Both the position numbers and the translations under genes were made by a program. 64,000 bases of DNA, from positions 434,001 through 498,000 of the forward strand of contig JAUZTG010000017.1 of NCBI GenBank assembly GCA_030734395.1, read 5' to 3'. The DNA is from Sarocladium kiliense. Its lineage: Eukaryota > Ascomycota > Sordariomycetes > Hypocreales > Sarocladiaceae. Of the stretch, positions 11,844 to 23,747 are shown piece after piece; position 1 is the stretch's first letter; each line of letters begins with the position of its first letter. The notes below the pieces were generated by a model. The model searched no databases, was not told the origin of the DNA, and saw nothing but the letters and a program-made list of their open reading frames with translations.

Positions 11844-13605
11844 TTAAACCTCCTCTTCGTCAACCTTGAGCTGGGCTGTCTTGTGATCCACCGCAATACC
11901 CTTCTCAACTTGAGCTTGCTGGGCACCGAAGCCACTCGTAGCATACTTCCTGAACTTCCATACCGAGACGCGCTTCTCAAACAGCTCGTCCAGTTCCTCA
12001 AGAGAGCGGAACCCAGTCTCGGGGAGGAAGAAGATACACCAGAGGACACAGAGCATGGACACACCCCCATAGATGAAGCCAATGCCAGTTCCAAGGTTTC
12101 CCTCTTCAGGATCCTGAATGAAGGGGCTGACGAAGTTGATGAGAATGGAGACGCAGAACCCGGAGAATGTAGCGATAGTGATTGTCTTTTCTCGGACTTG
12201 CAGTGAGGAAACTTCGGCCGTAACGATCCACACGCTATGAAATGTTAGCAGAGGTACTCTTACAAGCATGAAAAGATAGTGAGACGTACCAGCTGCCCCA
12301 ACCAAACGTGTTGCAGAACTGCCAGACAAAGAGACAGGCCATGGCGCCCTTCATAGCTGTGTCGTCATCCGTAAGAGGTCCACCCTTGATACCAGAGACT
12401 GCACACATGCAGATGCCCATAGTCAGAGCGCTGCCGATCAGAATTGGACGGCGACCAATACGATCGGGGAAGTAGAAGCACATCGCAGCCGAAGCAACCA
12501 TGACCAGCTTCAGAAGCACGGCAATCTCGTAGACATCTTTGACGCCGACAGCTTGCATGAAGATAATCGAGTAGGATGACATGAAAGCACTTCCTTGGGC
12601 CTGCTGGAAGCATTGCATTCCAGTTGCAATCAGTGTTCGGCGAAGGTTAGTGCCCCGAACAGTGTCCTTCCAGCCGTTTGTGAACCTGGTCTTGTTCTCC
12701 TCTTCTGCAGCAAGAATCAGATCTGCTTCGCGCTCGATAAAGTCCTGCTCGGCGTGCTTGTGGAGGTAACTGAGAGACTTGATAGCTCCCTCCCTGTTTC
12801 CTTTGCCGATAAGCCAACGAGGGGACTCGGGGATGACGAAAGATGCGGGAATGAAGATGGCGGGCATGAAAAACTGAAGGAGGATGACAAGTCGGTATGC
12901 CCACTGATCAGTGCGTGCTTGCGTTCCCCAGTTGCAGGTGAAGCATAGGATTGCACCTACACCCACAGCGAACTGGTAGAAGTTGATCATTGCACCTCGG
13001 ATGGTGAGCGGAGAGACCTCAGCGAGATAGGGAGGGATGGTGTTGGCAAGAGCACCGAGGGCCACGGAGTTGACGGTGCGTCCCACAACAAGTTGCCAGT
13101 AGTTGGTCTTGCATGCTGCCTGGATGACAACAGAGATGACAGAGAGAATGGAAGCAACTCGGAAGGTCTTCAGACGACCTAGACGGTTACCAAGGAAGCC
13201 GGAGAAGAGGGCACCAAAGGCCAATCCAGCAATTGGAAGCGCCGAACCAGCTGACTTGTAGCTTGAGGGAAGAGCATAGGACTGCGTCTCATCGCTCCAA
13301 CGTCCAAAGTCCTTGTTGAACTGCACCATGCCGAGCAGGCCGGACCAGTAACCGTAGTCTAGAGTGAGGGGAGAGGTCAATCTCACATACATAGAGAACG
13401 GCGATCTGAGTCTCATATTACTCACCAATACCGAAGCCTAGTCCACCAAGCTGTTGAAGTAAAATCGAAGTTAGTCAGAGCATCAAATCAGGATACTTGT
13501 TGGCAAGGCTCAACATACCCCTCCGAACGCGGCAACACAGAAGATGCGAAAGTTCATCTCCTTGATGATCGCCGACTCAGCAAAGCTGTTCTTGATTCTA
13601 TCCAT
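11844..13605 (-). CDS. MFS sugar transporter (hexose transporter type)
   Basis: Four exons (13605-13519, 13450-13426, 13358-12290, 12234-11844) total 1572 nt, 523 aa, matching the usual 500-560 aa. Exon 2 is only 25 nt. Family signatures visible: Y-W-S-G-L-L-G-M after helix 1, N-R-L-G-R-L-K in the first cytoplasmic loop, P-E-S-P-R-W-L-I-G-K-G after helix 6, D-R-I-G-R-R-P, and P-E-T-G-F-R-S-L-E-E-L-D after helix 12. It is a plasma membrane proton symporter or facilitator for sugars. The substrate cannot be read from sequence; related family members carry glucose, xylose, quinate or galacturonate. It sits head to tail with the pectin methylesterase gene, which fits uptake of plant-derived sugars, but this is inference. 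Confidence 0.9.
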
Positions 13606-14708
13606 AATGAATAGAGAGTTTCGGATTTGGCAAAGTCTTTAGATGTGAGAGGTCTTCCCGAAACCAGACCGAAGGATTCGATGTTCGGATCTGGTGCCGT
13701 AGATCGAGGAGGTCGATGGTTGATACTTATACCAGGCGCGCGCAGTTGCCTTTCTTTCGCCTCTCCCTGCTTGTTATCCAGATATGTCGCCGGCAAATCA
13801 TAATCTGGCCAAAGCAGAGCGCGAATGCGGAGTAATCTTGAACTCGCCTCCAGGTTTGCCAAACCCCCGAGTTCCACCCCCTTATCGTGGTGGAAGCGCT
13901 AATAACCCCAGTATCAATAATGGCTTTGGATTGGAGGGTCTCAAGACCTGGGATAGACCATATCTCGACTCGCGTCACGCTTATGGCTAGGCACAGTAGA
14001 CACGGCGTTGGGGGTGGGTGGGCACAACTAGGCGAGCCGCCGGTCCGGGACACGGCTCAGGAGGCGGGTTGCATTTCACGACATATCATCACCAAAATGG
14101 ATCGGAATACTTATGCGTAAGTTTAGGAATGTTCGGAAACCGGAACTTGGAGCTGGGGCTCTGGTCTAGTTAGCTTATCTCGGAATATGGGTCACCCCAG
14201 ACTTCGTAACGCACGGTATCCGAGATCTCCATCCCTGTACTGTGTCCAAACACCGTAACACCTCGCATGACGACCCTTCTGGACCTTCGGGAGACAGCAG
14301 CTCTGCCATGATAGTCTCCCTCCTCCCGAACCTGCAGATAAGGCGTTGTAGGTGACCAATGGACACTGAGAGTCTACCGACCGTGGGGGCTATGAGGTTC
14401 CGGGCAAGCACAATCAACCGAGAAGTGTCTATGCATCGGCACCCGTGTCATGCACATGTCAGATGCAGATCCTCCCATGCGAGTGATAGCGGGTAAGAAC
14501 TTGTCAGATCAGACTGTCGGGTCGGGTATGAACTTAAAATGTGTGTCTTTGGCCGAGGATCTTGGGTTGTGAGACACTCATTTGACCCGGCATCCAACAA
14601 GGCCCAAGCAGGTGGCAATACCGGTTGACTCCTCAATGTGGACATGCGCACTAGACGAATTTCTTTGCTCTCATGTCTTTGTTCAATTCATTCTATGAAA
14701 TTCCAATT
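13606..14708. other. Intergenic region
   Basis: This is the promoter side of the sugar transporter and the 3' flank of the esterase. C-rich patches near 13864-13884 and a G-rich patch near 14009-14020 could hold catabolite-repressor sites, but none is a clear match. No gene is seen. Confidence 0.5.
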
Positions 14709-15882
14709 CTACGTTTCCTTTCCGAGAAGCCATCCAATGCCGCGCGCCGCATCTACATAGTACTTCTCCGCCTGTGAGTGAGTAGGATAGTTGTACCAGA
14801 ACACATGAGGCAGTCCCTGATATACAACAGCCTTAGTATTAACGCCATGTTCTTTCCGTAGCTCTCTTTCATAGATCAGTGCCTCGTCACGGAGGAGATC
14901 AGCACCGCAGATCTGAAAGAAGGTAGGTGGCATATTCGCATGTCCCGTTGGCCACAGAAGCGGATTCCAGAGCGGAGACTTGAAGTCCGGCTCAACTGCC
15001 ACATCATACATGTTTGTAGCCTTTGCCGTTAAGGTTACCTCGTTGCTTAGCTGATCACGACTCCCATAGAGGGGCTTGTAATTCTCCGTCAGAGCCTGGG
15101 GTGGCAAGGACGGTGTGATGCTAAGATAGACCCCTGTAAGCGGCGGTTCAAGACCCTCATCTCGGGCTCGGTGGGACAAGGGCATGGATATGTGGCCGCC
15201 GGCAGATGTTCCACCGAAGACGAATCCCTTCTTCAGATCGCAGCCAAGACAGGCCGCATTCTTGGAAAGCTCGAGTTGCAAATAACGTCAGGAGCTATTC
15301 GACCAGTGAATGCTGATACGATAGGATGATGAACGTACCCATAGCAAAGCGTCCCAGCAATCTTCATAAGCAACTGGAAACTTATTTTCAGGCGATAAGC
15401 GGTACTCCAGACTGAGTGAGACACAGCCATATGCCTTGGTAGCTCTGATACACGGATCCGCCTCCATCTCGGCATTACCAAGGCAGAAGCCACCTCCGTG
15501 AATGATGATGGCAAGGAGCAGATCTTTGGCTGGCTCAGCCAACTTGGGCCGGAAGACAAGTGCCCTGACCTTGGTCCCATCTCTGGTGGGAATGAAGATC
15601 TCCTCTTGGGTGACCTCATCACGGGCAGCTTCCAGGGCTTGCCGGGCGTCCTCTTCCCAGAGGGCGTGCCATCTCTTGCGCGTTTCCGGTAAACATGAGA
15701 TTTGATGGTCCTGTGTGAATCTAGGCTTGGTTGTCTTCATCAACTTGGAGAGCAAGTATGTCAGTAACTCACTTCCCGGGATAGTCCAATGACCCGCTTA
15801 CTTCACTCAGCTCCGGATCAAATGGCGTGGCGAACGCATGCCAAGTTGTCGGGTCGTTGATAACTGCTGTGGTCTGTGCCAT
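14709..15882 (-). CDS. Alpha/beta hydrolase fold-3 esterase (HSL/lipase-like)
   Basis: Three exons (15882-15802, 15743-15339, 15269-14709) give 348 aa. Exon 3 was placed at the second possible acceptor because the junction then reads L-L-W-L-S-K-N-A, as in related esterases. Hormone-sensitive-lipase family motifs are present: oxyanion-hole H-G-G-G-F, nucleophile elbow G-T-S-A-G-G, the acid Asp in C-G-A-D-L-L-R-D-E, and the catalytic His in Q-G-L-P-H-V-F. No signal peptide is seen, so it is likely cytosolic. Members hydrolyse short-chain esters or act as tailoring enzymes in secondary metabolism; the substrate is unknown. It begins the block of metabolic genes running to 29.6 kb. Confidence 0.88.
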
Positions 15883-16673
15883 GGTGTCTGAATGCTGATC
15901 TTGATGCGGGATGAGTATGTCAACTCAAACCCTAATACAGCGCTGTAGTACCTCAGATACTAGACACTCTTGCTTATCAAGAGAGAGGTGGATAAGTCGT
16001 CAAGATAAGTGAAAGATTGTATTCGGAGAATGAGACAGCCTGGGTGCTATGGTGAACACGATAGCTGCGGAGTAAGGTAAAGATCCGTCAGTCCGCGTAA
16101 TGGTATTGACTAGTACAGAGCTATGACTCCTACGTTCCGGCTCCAAGTATCGCATATTTTAGGAATTGGTTCGGAACATAATGGCGTCTCTGAATCTCGA
16201 TAGACAAACGACAGCTTCCTATTGACTGTTTTCTTCCGTTGGTGTATGTGACTAAAATGGCGCTTGGGTCAGGAGTGCTTGAGATGGGGAGTTCCGTTTC
16301 CGCCGGTCCGCACATGAGCACATGAGGCGCTGGAGAAACTTGGATCACGTTGTCGGGGCCTTTGCGCCGCATCTCTTCTGTCGTGTGTCGTCTCAACCTG
16401 ACACAGAGGCAATTATACCCCTCGTTGAGCCTTCAAGGTAGACCTACAAGCTAAACGCGACACGTCCACTATTGACCGGTTCCCTACTCTCCAGTTTTCT
16501 TATCCCCGCCTGAACAACTTGTCTTATAAGCGACGATTGTAGATCCGACCACACTATTCGGGCTGTTTGCGTACTTCTACATAGCGTCGCTTGCTTCTTG
16601 TCTGCCTACTTGGAGAGTGCATCATCATCATTTCACAGCATATTGCGTGCGATCAGCTTTCCTGATTTACACC
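15883..16673. other. Divergent intergenic region between esterase and DUF1479 gene
   Basis: About 790 nt separate the starts of two divergently transcribed genes, so both promoters must lie here. I see no repeat or clear operator. Confidence 0.5.
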
Positions 16674-18162
16674 ATGTCTGTTACAATACAGACCCAAGTA
16701 GAGTATGTTGAAGTTGATGAACCGTCACCCCCCGATGGAACCAAACAGGCTGACCTAGAAGCAAGGGTTGAGCGCCTCGAATCACGTTTCGCGGTTCTCA
16801 AGAAGTCATTGGTAAAGCAAGAGAATAAGCAAAAGGTTATCGAGTCATACGAAAGACTGCTCGATGTGCTCAAGTCCGAGGTAAAGCTCATTGAGAGGAA
16901 TGGCCCGAGCATGGTGCCTGAGATTGACTTCAACCTCGTCCGCGATAATGGTGCGGTGTACCCTCATAGGACTAGATCTGCTTATATTAACTAACACGAG
17001 ATTTGCATCTTTAGGTGGTGTTCTTCCCCTGGCCTTTGCGGATCTGGTGAGAGACCGTGGGTGTGTCATCTTACGAAACGTTGTGAGCGAAGAAGAAGCC
17101 TCCGGTTGGGAAGCCTCTCTCAAAGATTATGTCAAAAGGCATCCTGGTGTTGGTGGCTTCCCCAAGGCCAGGCCTGCTGGGTGGAACGTCTTCTGGACCA
17201 AAGCACAGGTCGAGGCTCGCTCTCATCCGAGAGTAATGGAAGCAATGAAGTCTGTGTCAAAGCTCTGGCACGTAAACGATCCCAAGGTCCCTGTCGATCT
17301 CGACAGCCAAGTCGTATATCCGGACCGCATTCGCATACGCTATCCCTCCAACGATCCGAGCCAGTTTCCCCTCGCGCCACATCTTGATAGTGGCGCCACA
17401 GAGAGATGGGAGGATGAGGCTTACCGAGCCAATTACCAGGCAATCTTTGACGGAAACTGGGAGAACTGGGATGGTTGGGCTGCTGATGAGAGAGTCAACG
17501 CTCAAAGCGACCTATACCATACCGGCATCTCCTGCTCTACATGGCGGAGTTTCCAAGGGTGGCTTTCCCTGTCCCATACTGGCACCGGCGAGGGCACACT
17601 TCGTTTACTTCCTAGCCTGAAGGCCTCAGTTGCGTACATAATGTTGCGACCTTTGTTCCACACCGGCGAATACGACGACGAGCAACCAACATTCCCTGGC
17701 TCATCCCCCGGACGCACTCAATTCTTCCCTACCCCCGAACACCATCCCGATCTTCAAATAGACAAGACACTCATTGGCATCCCACCAGTTCGACCTGGAG
17801 ACTACGTCTTCTGGCACTGCGATCTAATCCACGGAGTTGATGCGACTCATCCTGGCGAGCGCGACTCCAGTGTGTTCTACAATGGATGTAGCCCACTTAC
17901 GCCTTACAACGCCGACTCACTCGTCGACACCAAGACGGCGTTTCTCGCTGGCGATGCGCCCGCCGATTTTGTACGATACACAGCTGATAACGAGAAGGAG
18001 TACCAGCACGAGGACTGTGGTGCCAAGAAGGGAAATGTCCTGAGCGATGATGGAATGAAGGCGTTGGGTCTCATGCGTCTTGATGAAGACGAGGAGGGCA
18101 TTACAGAAGGGCAGCGTGACTTGAGACGCATGGTCAACGAAAGGTTTGGGTTGAGTGCATGA
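16674..18162 (+). CDS. DUF1479 family protein, putative Fe(II)/2-oxoglutarate oxygenase
   Basis: Two exons (16674-16950, 17015-18162) give 474 aa, the usual size for DUF1479. The intron starts GTGCGG after D-N-G, a weak donor, but it restores D-N-G-G-V-L-P-L-A-F. The first 70 aa include a coiled coil (L-E-A-R-V-E-R-L-E-S-R). The rest is the double-stranded beta-helix domain: P-H-L-D-S-G-A gives a His-x-Asp metal pair, and H-C-D-L-I-H-G-V-D supplies the distal His. S-S-V-F-Y-N-G is also family-typical. The bacterial YbiU proteins belong to this family and no substrate is firmly established. The gene lies inside a run of amino-acid and hydroxy-acid enzymes, so a tailoring or catabolic oxidation is plausible. 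Confidence 0.87.
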
Positions 18163-18945
18163 ATATATTTCTAGTCAAGTGTATCTTCCACCTGAGCCAG
18201 CATGCAGTCATGTATACGGGAGGCTGGCACCTTCGATAAATCGTGTGCAAACCGAGACTCAATAGATAGAAGACTGGTCCTCATGAACCACCACCTATTC
18301 TATGACATCTCTGAGTTATCAAAGAGTTAGATATATCCCCTTTTGCGTCACATTCACCCGACAATACCTTGAGAAATTAAGCATAAACGGCCAGCAGCGA
18401 CAGCACCGTCGGGGCAAGCACAGAGCCTTGTCATGTCCACGGTACATGCCCTTACCGACCATGGAAACACCGCACTGCCGTGGGCATTGGTCAATGCGTA
18501 TTGATCAACAGCCTAGAGCCTGGCTCAAGTCTTCGTGCTCAGCTCTATGGATTCCCCGTCGTATTCTCCCCGATCGCACCACCTCCTAGCGTGACTCGCG
18601 CAGTTGCCGCCGGCTTCCAGGCCGACTCCGTCGGGACGCGAGAAACCGCGTGGCTCACAACTCGGCCAAAGACACCTCTGTGGGACTGGCTCTGCCGGCC
18701 CAAGTCCCCGCTGACATTGAGGCATGCTATCAGGTGTTATCGAACAATACACAATAGGGTGGCTTTTGCTCCTGACATGTATTCCGCGGTCGGGTCGAGA
18801 GCCATCGCTTTATCGGGGGCCTTTTGTGAGCCCATTGTCGTGCCGCCAAGGCAAGATTCTTTATTCAACAACCTCCGGAAAGAATCCCTGTGTTCTGTTG
18901 CATTGAATATTGAACTCCCTCTTGTTGCGTCCCAAGTAATAAGGC
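18163..18945. other. Intergenic region
   Basis: This is the 3' flank of the DUF1479 gene and the promoter of the downstream aminotransferase. Several open frames occur but none has recognisable features or splice support. Confidence 0.5.
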
Positions 18946-20490
18946 ATGATGTCCAGCCAAGCGCTGCCAACACCAGCAAGGCGTGTAGCCCAGCAGAAGC
19001 AAGATGTGTGGTAAGTGACGCCTGTTCTTACCCAACATAGCTTTGCGATAAAGAGAAAAGCTCATAATAATTCTCGACCAGGATCACCATCAACGATGCT
19101 GCAGCCAAGTCACCGGTAAGACAATACGAGCGAGTATGCTCCTGGGAAGGCATAGGCGTTGACAAACTCCAGGTCAAGCCAATTGTGAACATGGGCCAGG
19201 GCTTTTTGTACGTGCCTTGGTGATCTTTTGCGATAGTCCTTACCAGGGATTTAAGGCTTACTCAGTCAGCGGTTACAACCCTCCGGATTTCATCATCAAA
19301 GCCGCCCAGGATGCTGTTACTCAAGTAGATGCGAACCAGTATTCGCCCAGCAAGGGACGACCGCGTCTCAAGAAAGCGCTTGCGGAGGCCTACTCTGGTG
19401 CTTTTGGAAGGAAGATAGACGCTGACACGGAAGTCTGCATCACCACAGGAGCTAATGAAGGTAAGAAATAAACGGTGCTCGTGAAGCACATTTGGCCTTA
19501 TGGTTTTGGTATACTAATGCGTTCGGATGGCAAGGAATACTAAGCGCATTCATGGCGTTCATCCAACAAGATGACGAAGTTATTGTTTTCGAACCTTTTT
19601 TCGACCAATACATCAGCAATATTGAGATGGCTGGTGGTGTCGTCCGTTATGTCCCCATGTGTCCACCATCCAGTGGTGACACATCTACAACGTCGGCAAA
19701 CGAGTGGACTATAGACTTGGAAAAGTTGAAGGACGCGTTTAATTCACGGACTCGTATGGTTATTGTTAATACGCCCCACAATCCGGTGGGTAAAGTCTTT
19801 TCACGAGACGAACTGAGCACCATCGCGGAGCTCTGCGTTGCTCGAAACGTTATCATTCTTGCAGACGAGGTCTATGACAGTCTCTGCTACGTTCCAGCAA
19901 CCCGCATAGCTACTCTTAGTCCCGAGGCTTGGGAATTCACCCTGACCGTAGGTTCAGCCGGAAAGAGCTTTTATGCCACGGGATGGAGAATCGGTTTCCT
20001 CTTGGGCCCAGAGCACCTCATCAAATATGTCAGTGCAGCACACATGCGCATCTGCTACTCCAGCCCTAGTCCACTACAAGAGGCATGTGCAGTGGGCTAT
20101 GAGCAAGCCGACAGCCTCGGCTTCTGGGAGAAGTCAAGAACCGACATGCAGAGGAAGATCAAACGGTTCACCGAAGTATGCGATGAGCTTGGATTGCCTT
20201 ACACTCTCCCACAGGGTGGCTACTTCGTCCTCGTCAATTTCTCGAAGGTAGTACTGCCCCATAACTACCAGTTCCCCTCACATGTCGCATCACGGGCTCG
20301 CGATTTCAAGCTCGCGTGGTTCCTCATCATGGAGTTCGGCTTGGCAGCCATACCGCCGAGTGAGTTCTACTTGGAGGAAAACCAACATGTAGTGGAGAAT
20401 TACCTGCGCTTCGCTGTGTGTAAGGACGATAGCGTGTTGGAGGATGCCAAAGAGAGGCTAAGAAGGCTACGCCCCTACATCCGAGCTTAA
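18946..20490 (+). CDS. Class I/II PLP aminotransferase, kynurenine / glutamine transaminase K type
   Basis: Four exons (18946-19010, 19082-19207, 19270-19460, 19535-20490) total 1338 nt, 445 aa. The third exon must begin at 19270 to give G-Q-G-F-F-G-Y-N-P-P-D-F, the family N-terminal signature. The PLP lysine lies in S-A-G-K-S-F-Y-A-T-G-W-R-I-G. N-T-P-H-N-P-V-G-K and A-D-E-V-Y-D carry the cofactor-binding Asn and Asp. This matches kynurenine-oxoglutarate transaminase / cysteine-S-conjugate beta-lyase enzymes (BNA3 in yeast), which transaminate kynurenine, aromatic amino acids and methionine-derived oxo acids. No targeting peptide is obvious. Its convergent neighbour is a 2-hydroxyacid dehydrogenase, whose product could be its oxo-acid partner. 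Substrate assignment is inference. Confidence 0.9.
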
Positions 20491-20913
20491 GGGTACGAAG
20501 AGGTCGAAGATGCTCAAGACGATGCAATAGTATCAACTAATAGACTTGAACTTCATACCTAGCGTGTTTTGCACATTCTTTTTTATATAAAGAAAAAGCA
20601 TGATTCGGAACGATGGCTAGGAATGGTAAGGTGTGATCAAACGATCGGCATGCACTCTATGTGTTGAATACCTTATAATTCACACATCGTTCTATGTTCT
20701 GTGGCTTGACTGAACGGAATTCACTCTTCGTATATGGAATTGGCCCTCCAAGGTAACAAGTTAGAGAGAACTTTCCAGATTTATGTATCACAAACTCAGT
20801 AGACGATCTACTCTACTCGTCATCTAGCTTCCTTAGTTTCCCAAAGTACATACTCATCTGCTCCCAAACGTGCCCAATATCTTCATTTCAAGCACAGAAT
20901 TCGCACACCGGCA
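20491..20913. other. Short intergenic region between convergent genes
   Basis: This 423-nt AT-rich 3' region is shared by the aminotransferase and the dehydrogenase. It contains A/T runs near 20580 suited to 3'-end formation. No gene is seen. Confidence 0.5.
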
Positions 20914-23129
20914 TCAGCTGCGGGCGTCGAAGACCTTGCCTGGATTCATAATGCATCTTAAACAGGGTCAGCCTGTGCCATCGTTGGCTCCGAACAGGCT
21001 CATGACTTACTTGGGATCAATAGCGTGCTTGAGTGTTCGCATAAGATCAATGGTATCTTCTCCTAGTTCCTGGACGAGGCATCCCTAGACTGGTCAGCAT
21101 CCCTCACAATCGTATCAAGTCCATGAGCTTGCGAAATACCTTTTTGCCCATTCCAATAGCATGCTCGCCCTGCGTCTAATTAGGCAACTTGACTCAATCG
21201 ACACAAGAGGCTTGGAACCTACAGATACTGTACCTTCCATCTGCACTGCGCGACCAATCATGGTGTGAACAAACTGAGATACCGACTCCCGCTGTTTCGG
21301 ATCAGAAGGATCGTAGAATAGAGCGTGGTGGAAGTTGCCGTCTCCCACGTGCCCGACAATGCTGTGAAAAATCCCCAGCTTGCTAGCATCCTTCATTGAT
21401 GCGGCTATTTGACAACGCGATTAGCAAGTCTAGTCTCAGATCTTCCAAGAGCCATAGTGCTCTCCTTGACCCAGGACTTACTGATCAGGTCCGCTAATCG
21501 TGATATAGGAACCGCCACATCTGTGGACCAGATAACATGCCCCTCAGACTTGATCGACGTCATTGTCCATAGAGCCTCTTTTCTTGCTGACCATAACGCG
21601 ACTTCCTCCTCCTTGTTCCGCGCGAATCGGAAGGTCGCTGCATTGTGGCGCTGAGTAATGTCTCTCGTTCGATCTATGTCTTCCTGGACGCCCTTTTTGG
21701 TGCCCGAGAATCTGGATAGTTCCAAGTGGATTAATGACCTGTTCCATAGTAAATACCAAGACTATCTGTTACTTACTTCATCAATAGGGTAGGGTTCTCG
21801 TCCCATTTGGTCTTCCTGACCATCTCGCTGCCATATTTATTTAAGATGCCCATTTGTACATCATCCATGATCTCCAGCGCCCCAAGCTGAATACCAGACC
21901 GGATGAGTTTCGTGGCAGCGTGAACCGCATCCCCTATAGTAGGAAATGATACCACAGCAACACCTGTGTGTTGAGGGATCACCGCCAGCTTAAGCGTGAC
22001 TTCAGTCACAAACCCGAGGGTCCCTTCTGCACCAACAAACAGCGAGGTGAGGTTATAGCCTGCGGAAGACTTTCTCGGCCTCTGGCGGGTCTTGACGACT
22101 TGGCCGTCAGGCAAAACCACGGTGACATTGACGACCCAGTCTTTCATGGTGCCATATCGAAAGGCGTTGGTACCGCTGCAGTTGGTGGACACCATGCCAC
22201 CCACGGACGCGGTTGGAGAGGGATCCATGGGTAAGAACACGCCCTCTTCTTTGATCTTGGAATTAAGATCCATCCAACCAATGCCAGGCTGTACTACAAC
22301 GTCCATGCTGCAGAGGGAACATCGCAAGTCATCAGAATCTGTACTTGTATCTGAGAGGGACATCAGGGTTCCTCACTCATCAGGATGAAATGCCAGAATC
22401 TTATCCATGAACGTAAAGTCCACACAGATGCCGCTGTGTGGCGATGCAAAGTTGCCTTCAACAGACGACCCAGCTCCGTACGGTACTGTCAAGCCGAATG
22501 GTTCAGTATGATTCCACGCTATCCCCGATAGTGAAATCGCAACTAGAATTTCTTACCCATAGGCACGGAGTATTTGTTGCATATTTTCGCAACGTCCGAG
22601 ACGTCGTCTGTGGACCTGGGGTATACAATCGCAACTGGCCGGTTTGAAGTATTGACACTGGACCAGTCTGATTGGCCGTGGTCTTCGATTGCGTCCTCGT
22701 CAAAGCTCACGTTGTCGTCTCCCAGTGTATCCGCGATTTCTTGCGCTGCCTACCAAAAAACCAAGTCCATCAGCTTTGGTTCGAGGGATGTCATGGCTCA
22801 AAGGCAAATAATGAGGTACCCACCTTGACCATCTCTTTCGATGAGGCATACTTCGTATGCGAGGTCGAGATCGCCGAGGCTTTCTCGGAGCCATACTTTA
22901 CACCCAGCGCAGCTCCCGCGCCTGTGATGAATGTGACGGCTAGTACACGCCACAATCCAGAGCTAGATGGGCGGCCACCCACTGGAGCCCGAACATTGAT
23001 GCTGTAGGGACAGCTCTGTGGGATACACAGTGGTATCAGACTCCCACTGATGGGAAGTCTGGCACGAGAAGAACAGCCAAAGTTCAACGTGGGCGCAATA
23101 CAAGCGAAGCTTCGCCTCAGGGTAGCCAT
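20914..23129 (-). CDS. D-lactate dehydrogenase (cytochrome), mitochondrial FAD-linked oxidase
   Basis: Nine exons (23129-22824, 22749-22557, 22485-22377, 22307-21777, 21711-21482, 21404-21229, 21175-21140, 21084-21011, 20956-20914) sum to 1698 nt, 565 aa, close to yeast DLD1. The N-terminus is Arg/Ser-rich with one hydrophobic segment (V-T-F-I-T-G-A-G-A-A-L-G), as in inner-membrane-anchored forms. The FAD-binding-4 domain shows P-Y-G-A-G-S-S-V-E-G, D-P-S-P-T-A-S-V-G-G-M and S-A-G-Y-N-L-T. The C-terminal FAD-oxidase domain shows G-H-V-G-D-G-N-F-H-H, T-Q-G-E-H-A-I-G-M-G-K-K and N-P-G-K-V-F. It oxidises D-lactate or other D-2-hydroxy acids to 2-oxo acids and passes electrons to cytochrome c. Exon 7 is just 36 nt. 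Its promoter faces that of the Zn2Cys6 regulator. Confidence 0.92.
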
Positions 23130-23747
23130 GGCGTTTATTGTCCGTCTAACAAAGGAGCTTTGGCTAGGGCATTGCTTGCTAATGTCTTGGAAAGAGGTTT
23201 GGCGTCTGAACCGTACTACAATAAAAGGTGGTTCAAGTAAGATCCTGATTAGCAATATCTTTGTATACGTAAAGTAAGTCGAAGAAACAATAGGACAACT
23301 AGGTCGCCGAAGCTATCCGTTCAGGGTTCGACCATGACGGATGAGCTCTCCTGGGAACCTTGGCCAATGCAAGTGACCCGGCGATTGCCAGCTTGGACCG
23401 GATGATAGCACCATCTCGACAGAGTTTAGTCAGGCATACTAATTCTAGATAGACAGACACCCAGGAGATAAGGATTTAGAGAATCAGAGTGCCCGACAGT
23501 GGGTGCCGGCGGATGCGGAACGGGCTACTTCGGCTATTTCAACGCAGCCGTCGCATATTGTTCATTCAAGAGAAGAGAGGGCCCGTGTCGCCTCATAGAT
23601 AATGCTAGATAGGAATTCCGGAGAGGCCGACAATCGATCGTTTCCTATCCTCATCCTACTCAATTGTAATGACAAGCCGTTTCCTAACTTAGGATCCTCT
23701 ACGGATTGCGTCTATCTTTCCGATGAACCTTTCCGGTGCATAAGAAA
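23130..23747. promoter_or_regulatory. Divergent promoter between D-lactate dehydrogenase and Zn2Cys6 regulator
   Basis: This 618-nt intergenic stretch drives two genes in opposite directions. A CCAAT box (GGCCAAT) lies near 23362-23368. CGG/CCG triplets occur near 23505-23525 and 23620-23640, as expected for autoregulation by a zinc-cluster factor, but no clean paired motif stands out. Confidence 0.5.

Noticed and set aside
11607..12206. 199-aa plus-strand ORF over the end of the sugar transporter
   Set aside because: It overlaps the well-supported last exon of the transporter on the opposite strand and has no features of its own.
18302..19040. Overlapping plus-strand ORFs upstream of the first aminotransferase
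   Set aside because: They partly overlap the true first exon in another frame and show no protein-like pattern.
21711..21753. Earlier acceptor for exon 5 of the D-lactate dehydrogenase
   Set aside because: It would insert extra residues before the conserved F-S-G-T-K; the acceptor before 21711 gives the family-typical join.
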